A stretch of 64,000 bases of DNA from Chryseobacterium indologenes (GCF_018362995.1 NZ_CP074372.1:4216001-4280000), one strand, 5' to 3'; shown: positions 22,323 to 31,119, counted from the first letter of the stretch. Numbers and translations are program-made. Notes: a model not told the origin generated them from the letters alone.

Positions 22323-25019
22323 ATGAAAGAAAGACTTTATGAGATCCTTAATGAGGAAAAGATACATGAGATTATCCCTTTTTTAAAAGAGCTTAGTAAT
22401 GAAGAAAGGAAAACACTGGTGCCATCTATAAAGAAAATGGATAGGGAGATCAGTAAAATTGTGATGACTAAAAACTCCTACCATACAGCAGGATCTGTGA
22501 ATCAGCATTCCATTATTGATATTGCTTCATTTGTCTGCATGGACAAAAAGAATTTCGGTAAAAACTACTGGAGTCTTTTCCGTAATGCAGAACAGACCGA
22601 ACAGATTCTGGAGTGGGGCTGCCCGGAATGGTTTTCAGACTTTATCAATGAATCCGTAGAAGCTGAATTTACAGCATTTAACTATAAAGACATTTTGGGA
22701 TGGACAGAAAAAGGCTATGTACAGCCCAAACCGGAACTGCTTGGACATCATCTGAGTAATTATCCGGCTGAACTGGACCGCCATCCCGAAACCCTTAATA
22801 CCCACTTTTGGTATCTATGTGAATATCCTTCCAAATCTTTACCCTTCCGTAAAGAATGGTTTCCTATTGTTCAGAAGCTGATCGCAGAAAAAAAGATTGA
22901 AAGGAAAAGGTTTTTGAAAGAATGCCTTCTGGCTTCCAATAGAAATTTTAATAAAAATGTCACAGGCTGGTTTATGGATGCATTTACCTCATTAAAACCA
23001 ACTGAAGAAGAACTGACTGAACTGCAGGATGATTTACTTGCAGGGCTGGCTTCCTCCCAGTCAAAAGCTGTGAATACCATATTATCACATTTGAAAAAAA
23101 TTGTGGGAGTTTCTGATTTTAAAAATGATGAATTTTCCCATTACCTTCCGAATTTGCTGAGCTCGGAAGTAAAAACAGTGGTTGTTTCCAGTCTGGTACT
23201 GACCGAAAAAATATTCCAGAGAAAGAAAATAGATCCCGAAATGTTGGGAATGGCTTTAAGTACGGCATTTGTAAGCAAAGATGATGGGATACAGTCAAAA
23301 GCAGCAAAGATCATTCTTAAATATATTCCGGCTTCAGAAAATATGATAGAGGCACTTTCCCATTATTCAGATAATATACTGACTAATGTACGTCCTCTTC
23401 TTGTAAAATATATTGAAGAAACACAGCCGGAATTGGTGGCAATAGCTTCGGAAAAATTATCTCTGACTACAGATGAAAATGCTGTGAAAGTACTTCAGAA
23501 CTTTGAAGATCTGATGTTTTATCTTCCTGTTGCCATGGATGATCCGTACAGTCAGCATTGTGATATTGCTTTGACTGGATTTATCCGTTTTGCCGGAGAC
23601 GTAAATGCCGAATCCGTGAAATTAATTGAGCCGGTATTTTTGAAAGCCTGTAAAACAATTTCGAAATGGGAAGTTCCCTATCTGAATGTTTTATTGTGTA
23701 ATGCCATTATTAATTATGGCTTGGATCTAATGGAAAAATATCCTGTTCAGCTTAAAAACCTGGAAAAGATTTATCATAAGACCAAAGAAGAGGAAGCAGC
23801 AAGAGAATCTTATTCCAATTATCAGAAAAAATTGGGGCCGATTGAAGATGTCGGTGCAGATTGCCCTGCCAGAATAGCGTTTAAAGAGCTGGCCATCTAT
23901 GCTTATGAAAAAATAAAATCAGGAGATAAGATCCCGTTATTATTCACGGTTACCCATGCTCCATGCTGGATTTCCCCAGTAACGTTGGTGGAAAGATTGG
24001 AAAGCTACCAGAATAATAATATTGAACCCCATCATCTGGATATTCAGCTGGCATTGCAGCGTTGTGCTTTAGACAATACTTCAGAAGCGATCACAGAAAC
24101 TGAAAAAAGATTAAAAGGAGAATATAAAGAACTGTTACTTTTTTTCTTTGGCAAAAATGCTAAGCCGGAAGGAAAATTTGAACACCCTTCATGGTGGATG
24201 ACTGCAGGAATTACCCGTTCGCCGGAAACCGTGTTTGAAGAATTCAGCAGTTTCGGGTATGATGATATTCCTGTAGAATTCTTTTCAGGGGCTTACAAAT
24301 GGAAGACCATCGATAATAAGAAAAACTCATACTATCCTGTAGAGCTGAAGATTGTTATTCCAAAATATCATCTTGCAAAAAGGAAAGAACCTTTATTCGT
24401 GGAATATTTCGTTGCCGAACAGAAAGAGCTTATCGAAATTCCTGCCTTGATGCTTTGCTTTCCGAATACTCCGGCAAATGCTTTGGCAAAAGTAATCAAG
24501 CATTGCCTTTTCTTTTCAGGAATTGCCGAAGTCTATGAAAGAAGCCTGGTTTTGAATACCGCAAATGCACTTTATCAGATCAAAAAGCCATTGGATGAAA
24601 TCGGATATCTGTTCCTAGGAACTATTTTTCTGGACAGCGATAAAACCATTCGTGGTACAGCAGCTGAAATATGGCTGGAACATGTTTCTTCCCAAACGAT
24701 GGATAATGCATGGTTAGGAAGAGTGATCGGCCTGCATGAAAAACTGGAATGGGCACCTGTTAAAAGGTTGACTGATCTTATGCAGCATCATATGCTGAAC
24801 GTCAGTAAGAACCATAATGTAGCCCTGGAAGAATTGATTTCCAATATATTGCTTCAAATGGATGCTCCGGTCACCAACCTGAAAAAGATTCTGGAAATCT
24901 ACCATGAAGTATTGGCTTTGAATCACTCAGAAGCTCATAAAGAGATCATCGGGAAACTCAATAGCTGGAAAGAAAATTCGAGTCTGAAAAAAATCTGCAG
25001 TCTTCTTCTGAAAAAATAA
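22323..25019 (+). CDS. DUF6493 family helical-repeat protein
   Basis: This very large (898 aa) soluble protein is built almost entirely of helices, consistent with HEAT-like repeats. I recognise it as DUF6493, a family of unknown function found beside SWIM zinc-finger proteins. The SWIM gene follows 3 bases after its stop, so the two are translationally linked. In other bacteria SWIM proteins with large helical partners sit in gene groups with MoxR and vWA proteins, as in the E. coli yeh cluster. Here the only MoxR in the window is 17 kb upstream. Confidence 0.75.
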   Translation: MKERLYEILNEEKIHEIIPFLKELSNEERKTLVPSIKKMDREISKIVMTKNSYHTAGSVNQHSIIDIASFVCMDKKNFGKNYWSLFRNAEQTEQILEWGCPEWFSDFINESVEAEFTAFNYKDILGWTEKGYVQPKPELLGHHLSNYPAELDRHPETLNTHFWYLCEYPSKSLPFRKEWFPIVQKLIAEKKIERKRFLKECLLASNRNFNKNVTGWFMDAFTSLKPTEEELTELQDDLLAGLASSQSKAVNTILSHLKKIVGVSDFKNDEFSHYLPNLLSSEVKTVVVSSLVLTEKIFQRKKIDPEMLGMALSTAFVSKDDGIQSKAAKIILKYIPASENMIEALSHYSDNILTNVRPLLVKYIEETQPELVAIASEKLSLTTDENAVKVLQNFEDLMFYLPVAMDDPYSQHCDIALTGFIRFAGDVNAESVKLIEPVFLKACKTISKWEVPYLNVLLCNAIINYGLDLMEKYPVQLKNLEKIYHKTKEEEAARESYSNYQKKLGPIEDVGADCPARIAFKELAIYAYEKIKSGDKIPLLFTVTHAPCWISPVTLVERLESYQNNNIEPHHLDIQLALQRCALDNTSEAITETEKRLKGEYKELLLFFFGKNAKPEGKFEHPSWWMTAGITRSPETVFEEFSSFGYDDIPVEFFSGAYKWKTIDNKKNSYYPVELKIVIPKYHLAKRKEPLFVEYFVAEQKELIEIPALMLCFPNTPANALAKVIKHCLFFSGIAEVYERSLVLNTANALYQIKKPLDEIGYLFLGTIFLDSDKTIRGTAAEIWLEHVSSQTMDNAWLGRVIGLHEKLEWAPVKRLTDLMQHHMLNVSKNHNVALEELISNILLQMDAPVTNLKKILEIYHEVLALNHSEAHKEIIGKLNSWKENSSLKKICSLLLKK

Positions 25020-25022
25020 ATC

Positions 25023-26384
25023 ATGGAGGGTACGCTTATTTACAACTATTCAGGAACGTCCTGTTTAGTAAGGAGAGATGCGCTTGAAGAATTGTTTCTC
25101 TCCAAATATAGTGAAATACATAAAAATACCGATGCTCCATGTTTTTTCTGGGGAAATGTCGGGCAACCCTTTATTTTAGCGCGTTGTCTTATTACACTGT
25201 CCAATATTGTAAAATCGAGCTTTAATCTGTCTCCGTTTCAAATGTCGCTTCTTAAAGATCCGATCGTAACTGCCGGAAATCACAGATTACGCTTTGAAGG
25301 TTTTTCTCACTGTGCCGGAGTTTATGCAAGAGTTGACGTACTGCCTGAAGGTCTGGAAGGTGGATTTCTTGAAAATGGAACTACAAATGTAGATTTCAAT
25401 CAACCAATGATAACTGCGCTGGGAAGCATCCGCCCAAATGAAAAAATTATGCTTTCCGTGGGTGAAAAGGAAGTAGGGCTGTATAACGAAGATGAAAAAA
25501 TAATAGAAAGAAAAGTTCCTTTACCCGCAAAATGGATCAAAGGATTGGGAACGGTTCAGGTATATTTATCGGAATCCGAAAAACGTCATACTTTCAATAA
25601 AATTCAGACTCAACAACTATTCCGCGGGATGCCGAAAGGAGTGATAAAGTCAGATTATTATTTGATTGTGAGAGGAAATAAACCCATTTTTTCTCCGGTA
25701 AAGTCAGCGGATGCCGTTTGTATAGGCGGGCTTCACAGGCTTCGTCTTTTAGAACCTCTGCTTCCTTATATTGATTGTATGCAGGTCTTTTCTCATTCTA
25801 ATATGCAGTCTACAACATGGCAGCTTTATATGGGACCTATCAGATTTTGTTTTTCTTTGTCCAGAGAGTGCTGGAGAGGTTTCTCAGGAGAAGGAGCTGT
25901 CCTGGAAAGTCTGATTTCTGAGGTTTCTGATGAGTGGATTGATGCTTTGGATAAGTATGCTTATGCCAATCAATCTTTTAATCCAGATATGCTTGCTCTG
26001 GAAGAGAATCTGAGTTTCAGCAAAACTGATACTATTACAGGAAGACTCGCTGCAATGGGATTATTGGGTTATGACCTTGATGATCATGAATTTTTCTACC
26101 GCAGGCTTCCTTTTAAGTTAAGCCGTATTATCGGACTCAATCCCCGCATAAAAAATGCCGATAAGTTGATAGAAAACGGAAAAGTTGAAATTTTAAACAA
26201 TAATAAAGCAAGAACAGAAGCCAGAGTAGAAGGAACCGGTGTACATCATACGGTAATCATTGAAGAAGAAAAAGAGCGCTGTACCTGCGAATGGTTCAGT
26301 AAATATCAGGGTGAAAGAGGACCTTGTAAACACGTGTTGGCGGTGAAGAAACTGGTAAAAACAGGTGAAACTTTTTCTATCTGA
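25023..26384 (+). CDS. SWIM zinc-finger protein
   Basis: The 453-aa protein ends with a clear SWIM finger, CTCEWFSKYQGERGPCKHVL, giving the CxCx(n)CxH pattern near residues 420-441. The N-terminal 400 residues have no recognised domain. SWIM fingers bind nucleic acid or protein. It forms a two-gene unit with the DUF6493 gene (3-base gap). A repeat-derived hairpin follows and may terminate transcription. Confidence 0.85.
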   Translation: MEGTLIYNYSGTSCLVRRDALEELFLSKYSEIHKNTDAPCFFWGNVGQPFILARCLITLSNIVKSSFNLSPFQMSLLKDPIVTAGNHRLRFEGFSHCAGVYARVDVLPEGLEGGFLENGTTNVDFNQPMITALGSIRPNEKIMLSVGEKEVGLYNEDEKIIERKVPLPAKWIKGLGTVQVYLSESEKRHTFNKIQTQQLFRGMPKGVIKSDYYLIVRGNKPIFSPVKSADAVCIGGLHRLRLLEPLLPYIDCMQVFSHSNMQSTTWQLYMGPIRFCFSLSRECWRGFSGEGAVLESLISEVSDEWIDALDKYAYANQSFNPDMLALEENLSFSKTDTITGRLAAMGLLGYDLDDHEFFYRRLPFKLSRIIGLNPRIKNADKLIENGKVEILNNNKARTEARVEGTGVHHTVIIEEEKERCTCEWFSKYQGERGPCKHVLAVKKLVKTGETFSI

Positions 26385-26408
26385 TTTTATTATTTTGCTG
26401 ACAGTCGT

Positions 26409-26480
26409 AGAGACGCAAAAAGTTTTGTTTAATAAGAATTCAATTTTGTTCCCTTTAATCTTTGATTTTTTTGCGTCTCT
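26409..26480. repeat. AGAGACGCAAAAA inverted repeat
   Basis: AGAGACGCAAAAAG at 26409-26422 is mirrored by TTTTTTGCGTCTCT at 26467-26480. It lies between convergent genes and may act as a terminator. Similar 'GCGTCTCTGCG' repeats are frequent in related genomes. Confidence 0.6.
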
Positions 26481-26498
26481 GCGTTATATTAGCATCTA

Positions 26499-26951
26499 TC
26501 AGTTTTTTACAGAGTTCATCCATTCTTCATAACTAAGTACACCTAATTCCGGTTTGCTTTCTCCTTCAAGAATAGAGATAAATTCAAGCTGGTTTCCATC
26601 TGGATCATTGAAATAAATGGCCAGTGCAGGCATCCATGCAAATACCATTGGTTCAACACTTCCATTTTTTAGGAAATTATAAGGCTTTAAATCTTTATTT
26701 TCTAAAAACTCCACTGAATAGTTTAAAATATCTTCTTTACTACTTGAAAAAGCAAAATGTCTGGTCTGAAGATTCTCCTTCTGCTCCCATAATCCTAACA
26801 TAAATTCTTTCCCTTCTCCAACCCATAAAAAGGCAATAGGCCTGGTTTCATCTCTGTGAGCCAGTTTCAATCCTAACACTTCTGTATAAAATTGTATTGC
26901 ATTTTCCAAATTGCTCACCTGAACATGGGTCTCATATATTCCTTTAATCAT
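26499..26951 (-). CDS. VOC family protein
   Basis: The 150-aa glyoxalase-fold protein begins MIKGIYETHVQVSNLENAIQFYTEVLGLKL and ends with YFNDPDGNQLEFISIL, carrying the usual His and Glu metal ligands. It is longer than the VOC protein at 2.8 kb and not closely similar to it. Substrate unknown. It stands alone. Confidence 0.85.
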   Translation of the reverse strand: MIKGIYETHVQVSNLENAIQFYTEVLGLKLAHRDETRPIAFLWVGEGKEFMLGLWEQKENLQTRHFAFSSSKEDILNYSVEFLENKDLKPYNFLKNGSVEPMVFAWMPALAIYFNDPDGNQLEFISILEGESKPELGVLSYEEWMNSVKN

Positions 26952-27260
26952 AGCTTAATTTTAGTAATAGCAAATCTAGAGAACCCTTATTAGAAAACGT
27001 AATATTGCTCATTTCTTTAATGGAAATGAATGATAGAAGGATTTTATAATTATGAATTATAAGTTATAAATGATGAATTAGATTATTATCAATATAATTC
27101 AATAGTGGTGGGGTATTATCCTGAGCGTAGACGAAGGGAGCCCATCTTATAAATGCCCCATTCATACGACTTTAGCCAAAACTTGAAATCTGCGTGATCA
27201 CTGAAGTACCATTTTCAAATAAACATATTTGCAATAAAAAATAAAAAGAATGAAGAAAAA
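26952..27260. other. gap upstream of the Ro60-type gene
   Basis: The gap is AT-rich with a small AATTATGAATTATAAGTTAT repeat near 27.05 kb. I see no gene before the promoter at 27.27 kb. Confidence 0.4.
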
Positions 27261-27265
27261 TTTTC

Positions 27266-27301
27266 TACGCAAAAAGACTGCGTAACACTGTTTTTACTTT
27301 G
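27266..27301 (+). promoter_or_regulatory. promoter of the Ro60-type gene with perfect TACGCA/TGCGTA dyad
   Basis: TACGCAAAAAGACTGCGTA (27266-27284) is a perfect 6-bp inverted repeat. Thirteen bases after its CTG (27278-27280) comes TTACTTTG at 27294-27301. The spacing equals that at tatD and at both Y RNA promoters. Confidence 0.7.
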
Positions 27302-27360
27302 CATCAGAAATCAGAGAGGAAGTATCAATCCTTCCCAATGTTTAACAAAAAACAGTAACC

Positions 27361-28878
27361 ATGAAATTTAATTTTTTAAAAAAAGAAACTAAAGTAGTAT
27401 TGAACTACGAAGGTGCAAAAGCATATGCGATGACACCTGCAGAAGAATTGTATAGTGCTGTTATTACAACAGGACTGTCAGATGCCAACTATGAAAAAGG
27501 AAATGACAGATTGGAAAGAATCCAGTCTCTGATCAAAAAAAATGATCCTGAATTTGTGGCAAAACTGGCGGTATACGCAAGAAAAGATATGTACTTGCGT
27601 TCCATTCCATTGGTGTTGACAACTGAACTGGCTAAACAGACTTCCGGTACGGATCTGGTGAGTAAAACAGTAGAAGGTGTCGTTCAGAGAGCTGATGAGA
27701 TCACAGAATTGCTGGCGTACTACCAACTTGCGAATAAAAGAACAGATACTAAAAAACTGAATAAACTGTCAAAGCAGATTCAGAAAGGTCTGGTGAGATC
27801 GTTCAATAAATTTGATGAATACCAGTTTGCAAAATATAACAGAAAGGCGGAAGTTACCTTGAGAGATGCATTATTCCTGGTTCACCCGAAAGCCAAGGAT
27901 GAGAACCAGCAAGCTGTTTTCAATAAAATCGCCAATAACACATTGGAAACCCCATACACATGGGAAGTAGAGCTTTCCGTTTTGGGTCAGACAAAATTTG
28001 CTAATGACGCAGAAAGAAGATTAGCTTTCAAAAATAAATGGGAAGAACTGATCTTCAGCAACAAATTGGGTTATATGGCAACCATGAGGAACCTGAGAAA
28101 TATCCTGGAAGCGGGCGTATCATCAGATGCAATGAATAAAGTATGCAGATATCTTTCAGATGAAAGAGCGGTATCCGGTTCAAAGCAGCTCCCATTCAGA
28201 TTTCTGGCGGCTTACAGAGAATTAAAGACTATAGATTCTCCTTATTTGTCATCTGTATTGGAAGCATTGGAAGATGCTGTGGTAGTAAGTGCTAAAAATA
28301 TCAAAGGCTTTGGTTTTGATACTTCGGTAGTGATCGCTGCGGATGTATCCGGTTCTATGCAGAAAGCAGTTTCCAATAAAAGTAAAATTTTGCTGTATGA
28401 TATCGGTTTGCTGATGTCGATGATCCTTCAGTCACAGTGTAAAAACGTGGTGACAGGTATTTTCGGTGACCGTTGGCTGAGAGTTCCAATGCCTAAAAAT
28501 GGTATTTTAAGAAATGTAGACGCTTTCTACAAACGCGAAGGTGAAGTAGGATATTCTACGAATGGTTATCTCGTTATCGAAGATCTGATCAAAAGAGGTG
28601 AAAAAGTGAACAAAGTAATGCTATTCACCGATACTCAGATGTGGGACAGCACCGGAAACAGAAAATCTTTTGAAGACGTGTGGAACAGGTACAAAATGAT
28701 TGCTCCCAATGCAAAACTGTATATTTTTGACCTGGCAGGTTATGGTACACAGCCGCTTGATATCAGAAAAAATGATGTACATCTTATAGCCGGTTGGTCA
28801 GACAAAATTTTCGAAGTGTTGAATGCGTTGGAAGATAAAAAGTCAGCCGTAGAAATGATTCATAAAGTAGTGCTGTAA
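27361..28878 (+). CDS. TROVE-vWA protein (bacterial Ro60/Rsr)
   Basis: The 505-aa protein has an N-terminal TROVE domain of HEAT-like helices (about residues 1-300), including FVAKLAVYARKDMYLRSIPLV. The C-terminal vWA domain has an intact metal site DVSGS (D328-S332) and the later FTDTQMWD loop. Bacterial Ro60 (Rsr) is a ring protein that binds misfolded RNA and is tethered by Y RNA to PNPase for RNA decay. Eight Y RNA-like units lie 1.3 kb downstream on the same strand, and their promoters share this gene's dyad. Length and domain order are normal. Confidence 0.93.
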   Translation: MKFNFLKKETKVVLNYEGAKAYAMTPAEELYSAVITTGLSDANYEKGNDRLERIQSLIKKNDPEFVAKLAVYARKDMYLRSIPLVLTTELAKQTSGTDLVSKTVEGVVQRADEITELLAYYQLANKRTDTKKLNKLSKQIQKGLVRSFNKFDEYQFAKYNRKAEVTLRDALFLVHPKAKDENQQAVFNKIANNTLETPYTWEVELSVLGQTKFANDAERRLAFKNKWEELIFSNKLGYMATMRNLRNILEAGVSSDAMNKVCRYLSDERAVSGSKQLPFRFLAAYRELKTIDSPYLSSVLEALEDAVVVSAKNIKGFGFDTSVVIAADVSGSMQKAVSNKSKILLYDIGLLMSMILQSQCKNVVTGIFGDRWLRVPMPKNGILRNVDAFYKREGEVGYSTNGYLVIEDLIKRGEKVNKVMLFTDTQMWDSTGNRKSFEDVWNRYKMIAPNAKLYIFDLAGYGTQPLDIRKNDVHLIAGWSDKIFEVLNALEDKKSAVEMIHKVVL

Positions 28879-28930
28879 AAGGCACTGCTTTTAATTAAGA
28901 ACAAAAAATGAATTTTAATAATCAAAACCT

Positions 28931-29509
28931 ATGAAAATCATAAATAAATATCCTGTGTTTGCAGACGTGATACAGACTGGAGAGAAATCTTTCCAATTTA
29001 AATTTAAGAATTCAAAATGCTTTGATTATTCAGGAGATCTTTTTATTGTAAATATTCATGGAATGCTTATTAATAATGTTGAAGAATGGATAAAAGCTAT
29101 AAAAGCGGATCATATCAATATGGATTCGGTTATTACATTTGATGAAAATGTTATGGAAATCTTTACAGGAAAATTTGACGAAGATCAATGGGGTGATTGG
29201 TGTACGAGTTTCTCTCCATTTAATTTTGAAAGTTATGATACAAAGTATATTCAAAAGGAGCAAAAAGACTGGGATGATGAATTATTATTAACTATCAGAA
29301 TGCAGGTCATGGAAAAAATGTCTCGTTCCGTAACAGCCGCTGATTTTAGAAGTTTTGTACAGGAATATTGTGAGATTAATTTGTCCAAGGCAGAATTGCA
29401 AGAAAAGCAAAGAGAAAAGTTAAAAGAAACTTTGGAAAAGATTAGTAAACTTAATGCTTCCAGTTTTTATGACATCTTTGTTTGGCAATCCGCATTTAAA
29501 ATAGATTAA
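28931..29509 (+). CDS. hypothetical protein in the Ro60 locus
   Basis: This 192-aa soluble protein has no recognised domain. The N-terminal half is beta-rich (VFADVIQTGEKSFQFKF) and the C-terminal half is helical and strongly charged (ELQEKQREKLKETLEKIS), possibly a coiled coil. It starts 52 bases after the Ro60-type gene on the same strand and may be co-transcribed with it. Confidence 0.6.
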   Translation: MKIINKYPVFADVIQTGEKSFQFKFKNSKCFDYSGDLFIVNIHGMLINNVEEWIKAIKADHINMDSVITFDENVMEIFTGKFDEDQWGDWCTSFSPFNFESYDTKYIQKEQKDWDDELLLTIRMQVMEKMSRSVTAADFRSFVQEYCEINLSKAELQEKQREKLKETLEKISKLNASSFYDIFVWQSAFKID

Positions 29510-29551
29510 TAATATATCGGGATTGCAAGAAAATAAAGCAAAAAATGGATT

Positions 29552-30079
29552 ATGAGAAATTTATTTTATAAGATTGAAGAAGATCTCAAAGTAGGCAGAA
29601 AGAAAAAAGCATGTGACAGATTGAGAAATATGATCAATCAGTTTCCCAATGATCTTTCCCTAAGAAAAAAATTAGGACAGATTTATTTTGAAGCAGGATT
29701 TCTTGACGAAGCAGGTAAATTCTGGATGTTGTCTAAACCAGAGAATAATGAAATGGAAGCTGCAGTAGAGATTTACAGAAAGTCTTTAAGCAATTCAGGA
29801 AATGCAATTTTAAAAGATATTGTTTTCAGAGGAAATAAAGATTTGCTTGATGAGCATGCAAAGAAAGTAATCAGTGAACTTGAGCATGACAGTTTTAAAG
29901 CAACAAAACATATTCCAGTTTTTAAAACCAAAATGAGGGAAAAAGGGACTTATTCGGAAAATAAAACAGGTCTTCTGAGTAAAATTGGAATCTTTCTATT
30001 GATTGGATTCGTTATTTTACTGCCAGTTTTAGGGATTTTTAAATTGTTTGAAATAATATCAACATTATTTTCTCAATAA
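29552..30079 (+). CDS. DUF6584-like protein with C-terminal membrane helix
   Basis: The 175-aa protein opens with a TPR-like motif (KVGRKKKACDRLRNMINQFPNDLSLRKKLGQIYFEAGFLDEAGKFW), as in DUF6584. It ends with one membrane helix (about 148-170, IGIFLLIGFVILLPVLGIF). This could hold a complex at the inner membrane. It lies 42 bases after the previous gene and ends just before the first Y RNA promoter. Confidence 0.65.
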   Translation: MRNLFYKIEEDLKVGRKKKACDRLRNMINQFPNDLSLRKKLGQIYFEAGFLDEAGKFWMLSKPENNEMEAAVEIYRKSLSNSGNAILKDIVFRGNKDLLDEHAKKVISELEHDSFKATKHIPVFKTKMREKGTYSENKTGLLSKIGIFLLIGFVILLPVLGIFKLFEIISTLFSQ

Positions 30080-30086
30080 AAATAAA

Positions 30087-30123
30087 CTGCGTAAAAAGAT
30101 TGCGTACATGCAATATAATTTTG
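30087..30123 (+). promoter_or_regulatory. promoter of Y RNA units 1-2
   Basis: CTGCGTAAAAAGATTGCGTA (30087-30106), then 13 bases after its TTG comes TAATTTTG (30116-30123). The predicted start, about 6 bases after the box, falls just before the first stem at 30137. Confidence 0.7.
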
Positions 30124-30136
30124 CAGTGTTAATAAA

Positions 30137-30202
30137 TACCGGTGTCGTTAGAAAGACATTCTTCGATTCCAAAAATAGAGTCTTTCAACAGATTGCAAGG
30201 TA
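30137..30202 (+). ncRNA. Y RNA-like unit 1 (short, no tRNA-like part)
   Basis: Outer stem TACC/GGTA and inner stem GAAAGAC (30151-30157)/GTCTTTC (30180-30186) flank an internal loop with GTGTCGTT on the 5' side. The loop inside the stem is only 22 bases, so the tRNA-like module of the later units is absent. Confidence 0.6.
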
Positions 30203-30203
30203 G

Positions 30204-30293
30204 CTATAACCAATGTCGTTCATAAGAGTTCCATCATCAAACTTTTAATTTGACTAGAATCAAAAACACTTATACATTGTTACTTGGTTTTTA
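30204..30293 (+). ncRNA. Y RNA-like unit 2 (no tRNA-like part)
   Basis: AACCAA (30208)/TTGGTT (30284) and ATAAG (30222)/CTTAT (30269) flank TGTCGTTC on one side and ACATTGTTAC on the other. The interior is AT-rich without T- or D-arm. A T run at 30288-30292 may end this transcript. Confidence 0.6.
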
Positions 30294-30306
30294 ATAAAAA
30301 AACAAC

Positions 30307-30342
30307 TACGTAAAAAGATTGCGTACCAGCTGTATAAATTTG
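30307..30342 (+). promoter_or_regulatory. promoter of Y RNA units 3-8
   Basis: CTACGTAAAAAGATTGCGTA (30306-30325), then 13 bases after its TTG comes TAAATTTG at 30335-30342. Same layout as the first Y RNA promoter. Confidence 0.7.
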
Positions 30343-30377
30343 TAAAAGATAAAACTAATAATCATGAATAACAATAA

Positions 30378-30509
30378 AAAGCAAGTGTCGTAAAACAGAG
30401 TTACTTCTTTAGGGACGGTAATACAGGTTCGAATCCTGTTCTGCAGCAGCAGATAGTAGAAATGGTAACACCCCGTATTGGTCTATGTTTGATCTAATTA
30501 CCTTGTTTT
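30378..30509 (+). ncRNA. Y RNA-like unit 3 with permuted tRNA module
   Basis: Outer stem AAAGCAAG (30378)/CTTGTTTT (30502), conserved loop TGTCGT, inner stem AAACA/TGTTT. Inside, the T-arm ACAGG-TTCGAAT-CCTGT comes first, then an acceptor-like hairpin TCTGC-agca-GCAGA, then a D-arm-like ATAGTAGAAATGGTAACAC. This is tRNA order reversed, as in YrlA. Confidence 0.75.
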
Positions 30510-30514
30510 AATTA

Positions 30515-30655
30515 TATCAGGTGTCGTTTTGGAATCATACTTCGAGTTAGGTCTTCAGATGTAGGTTCAATTCCTGTCATTCCTGTTGTAAACGGAATGT
30601 AGCTCAAAAGATAGAGCAGAAGAAAAAGAAAAGATTCCGCCATTTTGCCCTGATA
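30515..30655 (+). ncRNA. Y RNA-like unit 4 with permuted tRNA module
   Basis: Outer stem TATCAGG (30515)/CCTGATA (30649) and inner stem GGAATC (30531)/GATTCC (30633) surround the TGTCGTTTT loop. Inside: T-arm with TTCAATT, acceptor CATTCC (30578)/GGAATG (30594) closed by a 10-base loop, then D-arm GCTC/GAGC. Confidence 0.8.
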
Positions 30656-30699
30656 CTATAAAAAGTGTAGTAGACATATGAATAAACAAAAAAATTAAA

Positions 30700-30843
30700 A
30701 ATCAAGTGTCGTTTTAGAATCATACTTCGAGATTGAGTAAACATTGGGTCGCAGGTTCGAATCCTGTCTTTTCCCTCGAAAAGGAGAGGTAGCTCAGCAG
30801 GTAGAGCAAATGCACGGAAGATTCTGAGAATTTTACCTTGATT
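30700..30843 (+). ncRNA. Y RNA-like unit 5 with permuted tRNA module
   Basis: Outer stem AATCAAG (30700)/CTTGATT (30837) and inner stem AGAATC (30716)/GATTCT (30820). Compared with unit 4 (GGAATC/GATTCC) the inner stem shows a compensatory change. Inside: T-arm GCAGG-TTCGAAT-CCTGT, acceptor CTTTTCC/GGAGAGG, D-arm GCTC/GAGC. Confidence 0.85.
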
Positions 30844-30845
30844 GT

Positions 30846-30950
30846 ATAAAGAGTGCCGTAGAGAAGGCCTACTTCGGTTTAATTTGGTTCGACTCCAGAA
30901 GGTCATGGAAATGATCTTGTACAAGTCTTTTCGAATCTTGCCTCTTTTAT
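30846..30950 (+). ncRNA. Y RNA-like unit 6 with reduced tRNA module
   Basis: Outer stem ATAAAGAG/CTCTTTTAT and inner stem GAGAAG/CTTTTC around TGCCGTA. The T-arm TTTGG-TTCGACT-CCAGA and acceptor AAGGTCAT/ATGATCTT are present; the D-arm is missing or vestigial. Confidence 0.7.
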
Positions 30951-30960
30951 TTAAAAAAAC

Positions 30961-31113
30961 AAACAAGTGCCGTAGAAAAATGTTACTGCGCTCATCACGA
31001 CGGGGTCACGGGTTCGAGTCCCGTCTCTTCCACAGCAAAAAAACACGATGTATATAGGAAGAGTAGCTCAGTTGGTTAGAGCACGACTGCATTATTCGGA
31101 TGTTGCCTTGTTT
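30961..31113 (+). ncRNA. Y RNA-like unit 7 with near-canonical permuted tRNA
   Basis: Outer stem AAACAAG (30961)/CTTGTTT (31107), inner stem AAAAATG/CATTATT, loop TGCCGTAG. Inside: T-arm ACGGG-TTCGAGT-CCCGT, perfect acceptor CTCTTCC (31025)/GGAAGAG (31057), D-arm GCTC-AGTTGGTTA-GAGC. The D- and T-arms are almost those of an ordinary tRNA. Confidence 0.85.
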
Positions 31114-31119
31114 TCATAA

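Noticed and set aside
30087..30106. Sigma-54 promoter reading of TGCGTAAAAAGATTGCG
   Set aside because: The -24 GG is missing and the spacing is one base too long; a TAnnTTTG box at fixed distance fits the main sigma factor better.
30604..31057. ORFs overlapping the Y RNA units (71 and 120 codons)
   Set aside because: They cross several paired stems of the RNA units, share no protein motif and lack start signals.
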